Below, piece by piece: positions 22,795 to 34,456 of a DNA stretch of 64,000 bases (the first letter of the stretch is position 1; the number at the start of each line of letters is the position of its first letter). The DNA is from Nitrospira sp. GTDB lineage: Bacteria; Nitrospirota; Nitrospiria; Nitrospirales; Nitrospiraceae. A model generated the notes under the pieces. That model was not told where the DNA came from and ran no database searches. It saw only the letters and a program-made list of their open reading frames with translations. The translations under genes were made by a program, and so were the position numbers. Location of the stretch: assembly GCA_016873395.1 (NCBI GenBank), contig VGXG01000003.1, positions 31,545-95,544 of the forward strand, in the 5' to 3' direction.

Positions 22795-23547
22795 CTAGCG
22801 ATCGCCGGACCCGGAGAAACCAGCTTTGGGTTCCCCGGTCATCGGGACGAAGCGCACGGGCAGGAGCTCGGCGCGCTCGAAGCCGTCCTTGGTGCGACGG
22901 TACCGGACGAGGTCCTGAAAGAACCGGCCGACAGGAAGAATGAGCCGTCCCCCGACCTTAAGCTGGTCGAGCAGCGGCTGCGGGACGTGCTCGGGCGCGG
23001 CGGTGACGATGATAGCATCGAAGGGGGCTTGTTCCGGCCAACCTTGGTAGCCGTCGCCCGCCCGCACGGTGACGTGGCGGTAGCCGAGCTCCGCCAGCGT
23101 TTCAGCCGCTCGCTTCGCCAGGGGTTCGACGATTTCAACGGTGTAGACCTGGCGCACAATTTCAGCCAGCACCGCCGCCTGGTACCCGGACCCGGTGCCG
23201 ATCTCCAGCACCTTCTCATCGCCCTTCAACTCGAGTGCCTCGGTCATGAGGGCCACGAGGTACGGCTGCGTGATCGTCTGGCTGTGCCCGATCGGCAGGG
23301 CGCCGTCCTCATAGGCAAACTCGGCGTACGAGCCGGGCACGAACCGGTGACGGGGAACCCGGCGCATCGCCGCGAGGACGGCCGCGCTCTGGATGCCGCG
23401 CGCGACGAGCTGCTGCTCGACCATCCGGTCGCGCTCGAATTGGCGGGCTGGATCAGCCATGGGCTGACTCCCCTGGGAGCCTTCGCACCCCAGTGTCATA
23501 AAAGGGAAGACGATCAGGGAAAGGATCCAGACGGCGCGGCGATTCAT
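22795..23547 (-). CDS. pcm: Exported protein-L-isoaspartate O-methyltransferase (PCMT)
   Basis: About 250 residues. The SAM-binding core is clear: VLEIGTGSGYQAAVLAEIV, YTVEIVEPLAKRA, and FDAIIVTAAPEHVP. The N-terminus (MNRRAVWILSLIVFPFMTLGC) is a lipoprotein-type signal, so the enzyme is probably tethered outside the cytoplasm, whereas classical PCMT repairs cytosolic proteins. A longer frame from 23622 adds charged residues before the signal and is less likely. How SAM would reach a periplasmic enzyme is an open question. Confidence 0.85.
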   Translation of the reverse strand: MNRRAVWILSLIVFPFMTLGCEGSQGSQPMADPARQFERDRMVEQQLVARGIQSAAVLAAMRRVPRHRFVPGSYAEFAYEDGALPIGHSQTITQPYLVALMTEALELKGDEKVLEIGTGSGYQAAVLAEIVRQVYTVEIVEPLAKRAAETLAELGYRHVTVRAGDGYQGWPEQAPFDAIIVTAAPEHVPQPLLDQLKVGGRLILPVGRFFQDLVRYRRTKDGFERAELLPVRFVPMTGEPKAGFSGSGDR

Positions 23548-23682
23548 GGCTGACTCCCGGGAGCGCTCATCCCTGCCGGCGGCGCGGATGCCCGCGCGCT
23601 TATCCCGGCCGTTGAAAAACACTCACGTTGATCAACGGAAAGGCGCGACAGCGTGAGCTATGTGGATGCGCCAAGATCCACC

Positions 23683-23804
23683 AGGATGTTCAAAAAGACC
23701 GCCCAGCAAGGCCGCAGTGAGTGAAAGGCCGAGGCGTACTCTTTGCGGCACGTTGAGGCCTTGAGCGAGGCGAGAACGAAGCTGGAGGTCTTTTTCAACA
23801 TCCT
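23683..23804. repeat. AGGATGTTCAAAAAGACC inverted-repeat element
   Basis: AGGATGTTCAAAAAGACC (23683-23700) and GGTCTTTTTCAACATCCT (23787-23804) are complementary with one mismatch and enclose about 86 bases. A lone end, CTTTTTCAACATCCCGCTAG, occurs at 22781-22800 overlapping the PCMT stop. The element sits just after the efflux pump stop and may also act as a terminator there. Confidence 0.7.
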
Positions 23805-23805
23805 G

Positions 23806-26800
23806 CTATCCCTTTTCCCGTTTCTCCTCGAACCAGCGGTACAGTACCGGCAGCACGATCAAGGTCGAGACCGTCGAGGTCAGCAGCCCGCCGATCACCA
23901 CGGTGGCCAGCGGCCGCTGGACCTCGGCGCCGAGCCCTTGCGCGACAGCCAGCGGCAGCAGCCCCAGCAGCGACATCATCGCGGTCATGACCACCGGACG
24001 CATCCGGGTGAGGCAGCCGGTCATGACCGCCTCGCCGCCCGGCCGATCCTCCTGACGCAACGCGTTGATCAAGGTCACCAGCACGGTGCCGTCCGTCACC
24101 GCGACCCCGAGCAAGGTGATGAAGCCGACCGATGCCGGCACGCTGAGATACTGTCCGGTGGCCCACAAGGCCCAGACCCCGCCGACCAGCGACAAGGGCA
24201 GGTTCAGCAGCATCAGCACTGCGTACCGCACGGACACGAACGAGGAAAACAGGAGGACGAAGATCAGCCCGATGGTGATCGGCACGATCACCATCAAGCG
24301 GGCGTTCGCCCGCTGCATGTTTTCGAAGGCGCCGCCCCAAACGATCGTGTAGCCCGGCGGCAGCGGGAGCTGCGCGGCCAGCTTCCGCCGCCCCTCCTCG
24401 ACCACGCTCCCGATATCGCGCCCCACCACGTTGAGCCCGACATAGATCCGGCGGCGCACTTGCTCCCGGCCGATGCGCACGGGCCCCTCCCGCAGCTCGA
24501 TCGTAGCGAGATCGTTCAGCGGAATCGCGGCGCCCGACGGATCCTTGATCAGGATGTCGCCGATGGCCCGCACGCTGTTCCGAAACTCTTCCGGAAACCG
24601 GAGGATCAAGGCGAATCGGCGCTCGCCTTCCAACACCTGCGTGGCCGGCTCGCCGCCGATCGCCGTCCGGATGAGATCTTGAATATCCTCCACGTTGAGG
24701 CCCCGGCGGGCGATCTTGAGGCGGTCGATTTCGATCGTCAGGTAGGGTTGGCCGGCGACCTGCTCCACCTTGAGGTCCTTGACCCCGCGCACCGTCTTCA
24801 TGGTCGCGGCGATCTGATCCGCCGTGCGCTTGAGGACTTCCAGATCCTCGCCGTACACCTTGATGGCGATCTCGGTCTTGATGCCGGAGATCAACTCATC
24901 CACCCGCTCCTGAATCGGCTGGCTCATCAGGACGGCGATGCCGGGCAGCTCGGCCAGCCGGCGGCGGACGGCATCCACGAGGTCCGCCTTGCGGTGAGCG
25001 GTGGTCCACGTGTCCCGCGGACGCAGGTTCACCACGGGATCGCTCTCGTTGGCTTCCTCCGGCGCATTGGCGATCTCGGATCGGCCGATCTTGCCGACCA
25101 CGCTGCGCACCTCGGGAAGTTCCAGCATCGCCCGCTGGGCGCGCTTTTCCAACTCGATGGACTCAGGCAGCGACACGCTGGGTAGCCGGACGATCTGCGG
25201 AGTGATCGCGCCCTCGTCCATGATCGGAATGAATTCCGTGCCCACGAACGGCACCAGCGCGAGCGTCGCCGCCAGGAGCAGGAAGGTCCCGCCTAGCACG
25301 AGCCCCCGATGAGCCAGGGCCCACGTCAGTGACGGGCGATAGGCCCGCTTGACCCAACGGACCAGGCCGGTCTCCGTTTCACGAGCGGGCTTCAGCCCGA
25401 TCAAGCAGAGGGCCGGCGTCAGCGTCAGGGTCAGGAACAGCGCCACCAGCAGCGCAATGACGATCGTATAGGCCAGGGGCGCAAACATTTTCCCCTCCAT
25501 GCCCTGGAGGGTCATCAGCGGCAGGAACACGACCGCCACGATCAGGATCCCGAAGACCATCGGGCGGCCGACTTCCCCGGCCGCCCGCAGCACCGTGTGC
25601 TCGCGGCCGGCCGCCGGATCGTGCTGTTCCGACAGGTGTCGATAGATGTTCTCAACCATGACCACGAAACTGTCCACCATCATGCCGATCGCGATGGCCA
25701 GGCCGCCGAGCGACATCAGGTTGGCCGAGAGGCCCAGGCGGCCCATGAGGATGAAGGCGGCCAGCGGCGTGACGACCAGGGTGATGGTCACGACGACCGC
25801 CGCTCGGATGTTCCCCAGGAACGCGAACAGCACGATCACGACGAGGACGGCTCCTTCCAGCAGGGCGTCGCCGACCGTTCGCAAGGCCGCCCGCACCAAT
25901 TCGCCGCGATCATAGAACGGCACGATCCGGACCCCGTCCGGCAACAGGCCGTCGCGGTGGAGCTGCTCCACCTTTCGCTTTACCCCGCCCACCACCTCGC
26001 GCGCATTGGCTCCTCGGAGCATCAGGACGATGCCGGCCACCACCTCCCGTTCCCCGTTCAACACCGCCGCCCCGTGGCGCACGGCGTGCCCGATGCGGAC
26101 CTCGGCCACATCGCGGACGAAGACGGGTGTGCCGCCTACTTGCTTCACCACGATGTGCTCAATGTCCTGCAGGGTCCGGATGAGCCCCAGCCCGCGGACG
26201 ATGGCCTTTTCGCTGTGCCGCTCCAGGATATTGCCGCCGGCGTTGGCGTTGTTCCTGGCCACTGCGTCATACACCTCATGCATCGCCAAGTCGTACTTGC
26301 GGAGCTTGGCGGGGTCCACGAGGACCTGATACTGCTTGACGAATCCGCCGAGCGAGTTCACATCAATCACGCCCGGCACGCTCTTCAGACGCGGGCGGAT
26401 GACCCAGTCCTGGAGAGTCCGCAAGGCCACGCCCTGCCGCTCGAAGGCCGGCGAGTTTTCCGGCGATACGACCGGACTGTCCAGGTAGTACTGGTAGACT
26501 TCCCCCAAGCCGGTCGAGATCGGCGCCAGAGACGGGTCGATGCCTTTGGGCAGCCGTTTCCGCGCTTCGATCAGCCGCTCAAGCACGAGCTGGCGGGCAA
26601 AATACAGGTCGGTCTCGTCGCGGAAGACGACGGTGATCTGCGACAGGGCGAACTTGGAGAGCGAACGGAGCTCGGCGAGGCCCGGCAGGCCGGTCAACTG
26701 CAGCTCCAGCGGGATCGTGACGAACCGCTCGACTTCCACGGGCGACAAGCCGGGCGCATCGGTCAGCACCTGCACCTGGATATTGGTGACGTCCGGGAAG

Positions 26801-26913
26801 GCGTCGATGGGGAGCGCTTGCAGCGCGTAGAGGCCGCCCGCAACCAGCAGGCCGGCTGCCGCCACCACGAGGAGGCGCTGGCGAACCGAGAAGTCGAGCA
26901 GGGCGCTGATCAT
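23806..26913 (-). CDS. Heavy-metal efflux RND pump (CzcA/CusA family)
   Basis: A 1035-residue HME-RND transporter. Typical segments: VTNIQVQVLTDAPGLSPVEVE near residue 40, the GGLAIAIGMMVDSFVVMVEN motif of TM4 near residue 400, and the C-terminal helices with VSVRYAVLMLLNLPLSLVGG. In the family the TM4 motif reports the exported metal; this one (AIAIG, Asp, Glu) is neither the DFG type of zinc/cobalt pumps nor a perfect copper/silver type, so the metal is left open. It overlaps its adaptor gene by ATGA. No outer-membrane factor gene is next to it. Confidence 0.92.
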   Translation of the reverse strand: MISALLDFSVRQRLLVVAAAGLLVAGGLYALQALPIDAFPDVTNIQVQVLTDAPGLSPVEVERFVTIPLELQLTGLPGLAELRSLSKFALSQITVVFRDETDLYFARQLVLERLIEARKRLPKGIDPSLAPISTGLGEVYQYYLDSPVVSPENSPAFERQGVALRTLQDWVIRPRLKSVPGVIDVNSLGGFVKQYQVLVDPAKLRKYDLAMHEVYDAVARNNANAGGNILERHSEKAIVRGLGLIRTLQDIEHIVVKQVGGTPVFVRDVAEVRIGHAVRHGAAVLNGEREVVAGIVLMLRGANAREVVGGVKRKVEQLHRDGLLPDGVRIVPFYDRGELVRAALRTVGDALLEGAVLVVIVLFAFLGNIRAAVVVTITLVVTPLAAFILMGRLGLSANLMSLGGLAIAIGMMVDSFVVMVENIYRHLSEQHDPAAGREHTVLRAAGEVGRPMVFGILIVAVVFLPLMTLQGMEGKMFAPLAYTIVIALLVALFLTLTLTPALCLIGLKPARETETGLVRWVKRAYRPSLTWALAHRGLVLGGTFLLLAATLALVPFVGTEFIPIMDEGAITPQIVRLPSVSLPESIELEKRAQRAMLELPEVRSVVGKIGRSEIANAPEEANESDPVVNLRPRDTWTTAHRKADLVDAVRRRLAELPGIAVLMSQPIQERVDELISGIKTEIAIKVYGEDLEVLKRTADQIAATMKTVRGVKDLKVEQVAGQPYLTIEIDRLKIARRGLNVEDIQDLIRTAIGGEPATQVLEGERRFALILRFPEEFRNSVRAIGDILIKDPSGAAIPLNDLATIELREGPVRIGREQVRRRIYVGLNVVGRDIGSVVEEGRRKLAAQLPLPPGYTIVWGGAFENMQRANARLMVIVPITIGLIFVLLFSSFVSVRYAVLMLLNLPLSLVGGVWALWATGQYLSVPASVGFITLLGVAVTDGTVLVTLINALRQEDRPGGEAVMTGCLTRMRPVVMTAMMSLLGLLPLAVAQGLGAEVQRPLATVVIGGLLTSTVSTLIVLPVLYRWFEEKREKG

Positions 26914-28100
26914 CGAGCCGGCTCGAGCTGATGCTCCAGGGCTTCAGATTTCAACACGAAGGCCCCTTTTGTGACCACGCGGTCGTTCTCCTGGAGGCCG
27001 TCCAACACCTTGACCAACTCGCGGCTCTCTTCGCCCAGCTTGACCGGACGCCGCTCGAACTGTTGGGGATCAAGCTGGACAAAGACCACCGCCTCGCCCC
27101 GGTCCCGTTGCACGGCCCCGGCCGGGATCATGAGCGCGGCTTCCGGATCGGCATAGACGCGGACGGTGGCGAACATCTCCGGTTTCAGCCGCCGATCCGG
27201 ATTGAGCACGACCACCCGAGCCTTCATGGTGCGCGTGGCCGGATCCAGCACGTCTCCCACGTAGGAGATCTTGCCATGAAAGGTCTCGTGCGGATAGGCC
27301 GGCAGCAACACCTCGACGACCTGGTCCCGGCGGATGAAGCGCACGTCTTTCTCCGGAGCGTTCGCGATCACCCAGACATCCGCGAGGTCCGCCACCGTGA
27401 ACAGCTCATGGGAAGTCTCCACCACCTCGCCCTTGGCGAGGTTGCGGGCGATCACGCGGCCGGCGAACGGGGCCTGAATCGGCACGTAGGAGCTGATGGT
27501 CTGCTCTCGATCGAGGCGCTGGATATCTTCGTCGTGCATGCCCAGCAGCATGAGGCGGTCCCGGGCTTCCCGCGCTTCCGCCCGCTGGCTCTGTAGCTCG
27601 GCCTCGCGTTTTTGAAACTCGGCCTGGCTCACCGCCTTGTCTCTGAACAGGTCCCGAGCCCGTTCGAAGACCAACTCGGCCTCGCGGAGTTTTGCATTGG
27701 CTTTGAGGTACGACGACTGGGCCAGGCCGAGCTCGCTGCTGTAGAGCCGGGCCAGCAGGTCGCCTCCCTTGACGTCCTGCCCGACATCCACATACACGTC
27801 CACCGCCCGCCCACGTACCAGGGTCGTGACTTCGGCAAGCTTGTTCTTGTTGGGCTGGACCGTGCCGGGGAAATCCCGGTGCATCCGGAACTCGCCGCGG
27901 ACCACCGGGCTTACCTCGATCCCGGCCGCAGCCGCCGCTTCAGGCTTCAGACGCACGATGCCCGCTGATTCAGCGGCCGGTGTTGCGTGAGAGTCCTTGC
28001 TCCCCTCCTGCTCCCTGGAACAGCCGGTGACGACGCCGAGACTCAAGACCGCGGCAAGCAATCCAACCATGCCAGCCGTGAGTCCGATACGCTGCTTCAC
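26910..28100 (-). CDS. RND efflux periplasmic adaptor (CusB/CzcB family)
   Basis: A lipoprotein-type adaptor of 396 residues. The GTG at 28100 has GGAGG five bases upstream and begins a signal ending VVTGCSREQ (lipobox VTGC). A lipoyl/hairpin domain and barrel follow (VTTLVRGRAVDVYVDVGQDVKGGD; PIQAPFAGRVIARNLAKGEVV). An upstream start at 28160 would add charged residues before the signal. It partners the pump encoded immediately downstream. Confidence 0.9.
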   Translation of the reverse strand: MKQRIGLTAGMVGLLAAVLSLGVVTGCSREQEGSKDSHATPAAESAGIVRLKPEAAAAAGIEVSPVVRGEFRMHRDFPGTVQPNKNKLAEVTTLVRGRAVDVYVDVGQDVKGGDLLARLYSSELGLAQSSYLKANAKLREAELVFERARDLFRDKAVSQAEFQKREAELQSQRAEAREARDRLMLLGMHDEDIQRLDREQTISSYVPIQAPFAGRVIARNLAKGEVVETSHELFTVADLADVWVIANAPEKDVRFIRRDQVVEVLLPAYPHETFHGKISYVGDVLDPATRTMKARVVVLNPDRRLKPEMFATVRVYADPEAALMIPAGAVQRDRGEAVVFVQLDPQQFERRPVKLGEESRELVKVLDGLQENDRVVTKGAFVLKSEALEHQLEPAR

Positions 28101-28536
28101 CCGGTCCTCCGCTCGGCGCCTGCCCCCGCGTCCATCCCGTTCCGGACCAGCCCGGTCCACACCCGTGCTCCGGTCAGATTATTAAAGGCAATTCGCATGC
28201 CGGTCAAACTCCGGGTTATTGCGGTCGAGCGGAAGGGCCCAGAGGAGTTTTGCCCCTTTTGACGGTCTGTGTCCAGGGCAAAATGCCACGACCGGAAAAC
28301 CTTTCACAGGGCGGCGGCGAATCAGCTAGGATGGAGCCCCTTGACGGAAGGTGCGCCGATCAGCGCACGTGGCATCGCACTTGCTTCATCCTTAGCAGAA
28401 CGTCCCGTGTGAACCGATCCGTGATGAGCGCTCCCGACACCATAAACTGGCACACCCTCTCTTCCGGCGCCCTCGGCGCGGCCCGACAAGCGCACCGGAG
28501 TCCCCCACAGTCATGGGCCTGGAACGAGGTAGAGTG
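28101..28536. other. Divergent intergenic region between the efflux operon and the exchanger
   Basis: About 435 bases without a convincing gene. It must hold promoters for both flanking units. A sigma-54-like motif faces the exchanger at 28370-28385. No dispersed repeat was recognised here, unlike most other gaps in the window. Confidence 0.45.
28370..28385 (+). promoter_or_regulatory. Sigma-54-like -24/-12 promoter motif
   Basis: TGGCATCGCACTTGCT matches the consensus TGGCAC-N5-TTGCW except for one base, with GG and GC at the required spacing. It is about 150 bases before the exchanger start. No activator gene is adjacent, so this could be chance. Confidence 0.3.
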
Positions 28537-29550
28537 ATGCCCTGGCTGATGTTTGCGCTGAGCGCGACCGTGATCGTCCTGGCCGGGACAAAGCTCTCGC
28601 AATATGGTGATGACATTGCTGAGCACACCGGCCTGGGACGACTCTGGATTGGGGTCGTGTTGTTGTCGGCAGCCACGTCGATTCCGGAGATCTTCACGGC
28701 CGTCAGCGCAGTGATGATCGATGCGCCGAACATCGCCGTGGGAGACCTGTTAGGAGCTGGATTGACGAACATGTTCACCCTGGGGTTGATTGACCTCGTA
28801 TACCGACAGAAACGTGTGTGGCGGCAAGCCGCACTCGAGCAAGCTCTGGTCGCGTCTCTGGCGATGACGCTGACGGGGTTGGCGGGACTGCTCATCGTGC
28901 TGCGGACCTCCATGGCGCTGTGGGCCGTCAGCGTCGGCACCATGCTCATTGCACTCGCCTTCGTCCTTGGCATGCGCGTGGTGTTCCGGCAGGAGGACAT
29001 GCGGCGACGGGAAAGGGAACGGGAGAAAGTTGTGGAGGCGGAAGAAGTCCGGCGAATGCTCCCGACCGGTGCTCACGCGCTGAGGCGGGCCGCTGTGGGA
29101 TTTGCCCTCGCCAGCCTGGCGATCTTGTTAGCGGCGCCGTTCTTGGCGGAATCAGCCAAGGAGATCGCCGAGACCACGGGCATCAGCGCGACGTTCATCG
29201 GCACCTCGCTTGTGGCGATCACGACCGCGTTGCCGGAGTTGGTCACGTCGTTGGCGGCGGTGCGATTGGGCGCGTTTGACCTGGCAGTGGGGAACCTTTA
29301 CGGGAGCAACGCCTTCAATATGGCAGTCCTGTTCGTTGCCGATGCGGCCTACCGCAAAGGGCCGCTCCTCAACGCCGTGGATCAGAGCCATGCGGTGACC
29401 GCGTGGATCAGCATCCTGCTGATGAACGTCGGATTGATGGGCATTATCTACCGGGCCGAGAAGCGCTTTCTCCTCATCGAGCCGGACAGTCTCCTGATCA
29501 TCGCGGGCTACGGGCTGGCGATCTGGGTCTTGTTCCGGCTGGCGGGATGA
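28537..29550 (+). CDS. Cation/Ca2+ exchanger (CaCA family)
   Basis: A 337-residue membrane protein with the two inverted alpha repeats of CaCA exchangers: SAATSIPEIFTAVSAVMI near residue 45 and VAITTALPELVTSLAAVRLG near residue 235, the latter followed by GNLYGSNAFN. The cytoplasmic loop holds a run of Arg/Glu (RRREREREKVVEAEEVRR). The ATG at 28537 has GAGG seven bases upstream and is preferred over 28513. Substrate (Na+ or H+ against Ca2+) cannot be read. It is followed 29 bases later by a Ca2+-ATPase-like gene, suggesting joint calcium export. Confidence 0.85.
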   Translation: MPWLMFALSATVIVLAGTKLSQYGDDIAEHTGLGRLWIGVVLLSAATSIPEIFTAVSAVMIDAPNIAVGDLLGAGLTNMFTLGLIDLVYRQKRVWRQAALEQALVASLAMTLTGLAGLLIVLRTSMALWAVSVGTMLIALAFVLGMRVVFRQEDMRRREREREKVVEAEEVRRMLPTGAHALRRAAVGFALASLAILLAAPFLAESAKEIAETTGISATFIGTSLVAITTALPELVTSLAAVRLGAFDLAVGNLYGSNAFNMAVLFVADAAYRKGPLLNAVDQSHAVTAWISILLMNVGLMGIIYRAEKRFLLIEPDSLLIIAGYGLAIWVLFRLAG

Positions 29551-29579
29551 AGGAAACGATGAGCGCGGACTGCTGAACG

Positions 29580-32333
<2,754 letters not shown>

Positions 32334-32367
32334 ATGCCGATAGACTAGAAAATAAATGATGCCCGGT

Positions 32368-32619
32368 TTACCGACTATAGACGACTGGGACCCACTCCAT
32401 ACGCTCAGGTTGAACCTTGCCGGTGGCAACTGATTGGACCCGCTTCAGGGTATGCGCCGAGTAGTACCGATTTCCACACTTGTCGCAGACCCCGATGACC
32501 ACATCTTCAAGAATCACGAACCCCGCTTTGTGCTTGAACGCCTCGCGTTCCACCCGCTTGTCTCGAACCGTGCCGTCGCAATACTCGCAACGATACCCAA
32601 ATCGGGTCTTCATGAGCAT
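32368..32619 (-). CDS. YgiT/MqsA-type zinc-finger protein
   Basis: An 83-residue protein with two CxxC pairs (CEYC near residue 11 and CDKC near residue 45) followed by a TLKRVQSVATGKVQPER tail, the layout of YgiT-type zinc-finger proteins. In MqsA this domain is the N-terminal, toxin-binding half; here no HTH half and no recognisable toxin follow. It may be an antitoxin left behind, or a stand-alone member of the kind commonly found near DUF4258 toxins. Confidence 0.72.
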   Translation of the reverse strand: MLMKTRFGYRCEYCDGTVRDKRVEREAFKHKAGFVILEDVVIGVCDKCGNRYYSAHTLKRVQSVATGKVQPERMEWVPVVYSR

Positions 32620-32714
32620 GACCAGTTATATCATAGGTCGCGCTGCGGATCGTCGAGCGAATCCGGCCGATGGCGCCCCGCGGCATCTATCCATCCCCCA
32701 TTCTGCCCAACCCT

Positions 32715-32819
32715 TTACTGCTCAATCAAGTTGATCTCCTCCTCCGTCAGCCCGTAGAGGTCGTAGACGAGGCGGTCAATCTCGCGGTCTGCAACGATCT
32801 GTGGAGGGGCCTGGCTCAT
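32715..32819 (-). pseudogene. C-terminal remnant of a restriction-modification or DNA methylase protein
   Basis: From an ATG at 32819 the frame gives 34 residues ending IDRLVYDLYGLTEEEINLIE. That short motif is familiar from the very C-terminus of Eco57I/TaqI-like type IIG enzymes and related DNA methylases (recognition by memory, not by search). No other part of such a gene is present. The upstream frame is made of a dispersed repeat. Confidence 0.45.
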
Positions 32820-32844
32820 CGGCGTTGAGGATCGACGCGGCTCG

Positions 32845-32935
32845 GTGCTGAGGCACCCTTCGACGCACTCAGGGCAAGCCTTCGAGGCCTCAGGACAGGT
32901 CCTTCGAAGCACTCAGGACAGGTCCCTTGTAGCAG
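32845..32935. repeat. CCTTCGAAGCACTCAGGACAGG tandem repeat (CTTCGACAAGCTCAGG type)
   Basis: Several imperfect copies of CCTTCGA-N(2-5)-CTCAGG-CAGG occur in tandem. The unit resembles a widespread CTTCGACAAGCTCAGG repeat known from many environmental bacteria. It adjoins the methylase remnant. Confidence 0.6.
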
Positions 32936-33215
32936 TCCCCTCCAAAAGAATCAATGACGACGCCTGCGCGCCAACCCCTTGTGGCGTTTCGCTCCAGCGG
33001 ACAGCCCCAGGGCTGTAGCAGGATTCCCCCTGTGAAGCCCGAAGAGCGAATAGCAAATGGCAAATAGCGAACACAAAGGGTAAAACTTCAGGAACTATAA
33101 GCCATTAGCCATCGGCCATTGGCCATTCGTGTAATGGCACTGCCCTTGCTCCTGTACTCTCTGGTCATGCACTTTCCCTATGTGCATGACCAAGTCACAC
33201 AGGCGGGAGCCTGAC
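32936..33215. repeat. Gene-free stretch with GCAAATGGC / AAGCCATTAGCC repeat
   Basis: From about 33045 to 33135 it holds the palindromic repeat family with ATAGCAAATGGCAAATAGCG and ATAAGCCATTAGCCATCGGC arms. The rest shows no gene. The cytochrome start follows at 33216. Confidence 0.5.
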
Positions 33216-33692
33216 GTGAAACTACGAATCCTTTGCTTGGTTGCCTTGCTCTTATGGGTCGTCGGGGCAGTGCTCGTCGGCTGGGTCTTCGTGAAGGGGT
33301 GGACGATGCCGGGCGCGGACAAGCGGCTGCACGTGCTCTTAGCACCGGCGGAACGGGACCAGGTCCTAGGCGAGATGCGGTTACTCCTGAAGGCGGTGCA
33401 TGGGGTAGTGACGGGCTTGGGCAGCCAGGATCAGCAGGCAGACCGGAAGCAGGCCGAACAGGCGGCCCGGTCGGCCGGGATGGGCATGGCCGCGGACGTG
33501 AACCCGGCGCTGATGGCGAAGTTGCCCCTCCCCTTCAAGCAAATGGGCATGTCGGTGCACAAGGATTTTGACGGGCTGGCCGATGCGATCGCGCAGGGAG
33601 AGACACCCGCGCAGATCATGCACCGTCTCGCCAGCATCACCGGCCGCTGTACCACGTGCCATGATTTGTATCGGCTGCCTGCGGGACCGTAG
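33216..33692 (+). CDS. Membrane-anchored c-type cytochrome, heme site at C-terminus
   Basis: From the GTG at 33216 (CGGGAG upstream) the protein has one N-terminal helix (LRILCLVALLLWVVGAVLVG), a helical body, and a single CTTCH heme site about eight residues from the end. A heme motif at the C-terminus after a helical bundle is the cytochrome c'/c556 layout. It lies just upstream of an insertion sequence that cut into another cytochrome gene. Confidence 0.72.
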   Translation: MKLRILCLVALLLWVVGAVLVGWVFVKGWTMPGADKRLHVLLAPAERDQVLGEMRLLLKAVHGVVTGLGSQDQQADRKQAEQAARSAGMGMAADVNPALMAKLPLPFKQMGMSVHKDFDGLADAIAQGETPAQIMHRLASITGRCTTCHDLYRLPAGP

Positions 33693-33738
33693 GCGGGGGC
33701 CGATGGCATACACATTGGTGGAGCCTCGGTTATTTCTT

Positions 33739-34456
33739 GGAGCTTGTCTAGATTTGAGGGCCCTTTTATGCTGAGCCATGGCCTCTCCGCTATTACCCCG
33801 AACACATTTGACGACCCGTCACCTGCGGGCGCTGATCCGGCTGTTTGCCTTGGAAGTGCCTGCCAGCCGGGCGGCCCGCGAGATCGGCGTGCACCGCCAT
33901 ACGGCCGAGCGGCTGTATACCCTGATTCGGCGGGTGCTGGTGCACGCCTGTGAAGCCGAGGCCCGGCTTGATGGGGAGGTGGAGGTTGACGAGAGTTATT
34001 TCGGAGGCGTGCGGAAGTTCCTGCGCGGGCGAGCCGTCCAGGGCAAAGTGGTCGTCTTGGGGCTCCTGAAGCGGCACGGCCGCGTCTACACCCGGCCCGT
34101 GCCCAATGTGACGCGGCAGGTCTTGCGACGGATCATTCGGCAGAAGGTCCCTCGGGGCAGCACGATCTATTCGGACTGCTTCCGCAGTTATGATGGCTTG
34201 CTCACCGAGGGGTACCGGCACTACCGTATCAATCATGGAGAGGGCTTTGCCACCAGTCGCCGGCGCCACATCAACGGTATCGAGAACTTTTGGGGATTCG
34301 CCAAAACGAAGTTGCGGCGCTATTATGGCGTGCGGCGGAGTCACTTTGTCTTGTACCTGAAGGAGATGGAATTTCGATTCAACCATCGACATGAGGATTT
34401 GCCGCGCCTGATCGAGCGATTCTTAAAACAGACGGCTCCAAATCTAGACTAGCTCC
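33739..34456. mobile_element. IS1595-type insertion sequence
   Basis: About 718 bases bounded by inverted ends: GGAGCTTGTCTAGATTTG at 33739 and CAAATCTAGACTAGCTCC ending at 34456 (one mismatch). It contains one transposase gene whose stop codon lies inside the right end. I see no obvious 8-bp target duplication (TATTTCTT against ATATTAAT), so rearrangement after insertion is possible. Confidence 0.75.
33778..34452 (+). CDS. IS1595-family transposase (ISXO2-like DDE domain)
   Basis: A 224-residue transposase: an N-terminal helix-turn-helix-like part (SRAAREIGVHRHTAERLYTL), then the ISXO2-like catalytic domain with Asp residues in GEVEVDESYFGG and STIYSDCFRSYDGL and the ENFWGFAKTKLRRYYGV block. 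It lacks the N-terminal zinc ribbon of longer IS1595 transposases. The frame is intact, so the element may still be active. Confidence 0.88.
   Translation: MASPLLPRTHLTTRHLRALIRLFALEVPASRAAREIGVHRHTAERLYTLIRRVLVHACEAEARLDGEVEVDESYFGGVRKFLRGRAVQGKVVVLGLLKRHGRVYTRPVPNVTRQVLRRIIRQKVPRGSTIYSDCFRSYDGLLTEGYRHYRINHGEGFATSRRRHINGIENFWGFAKTKLRRYYGVRRSHFVLYLKEMEFRFNHRHEDLPRLIERFLKQTAPNLD

Noticed and set aside
23743..26931. Long plus-strand frames antisense to the RND pump (480 and 444 codons)
   Set aside because: Rich in His, Asp, Arg and Gln with no motif; they reflect codon bias of the pump gene.
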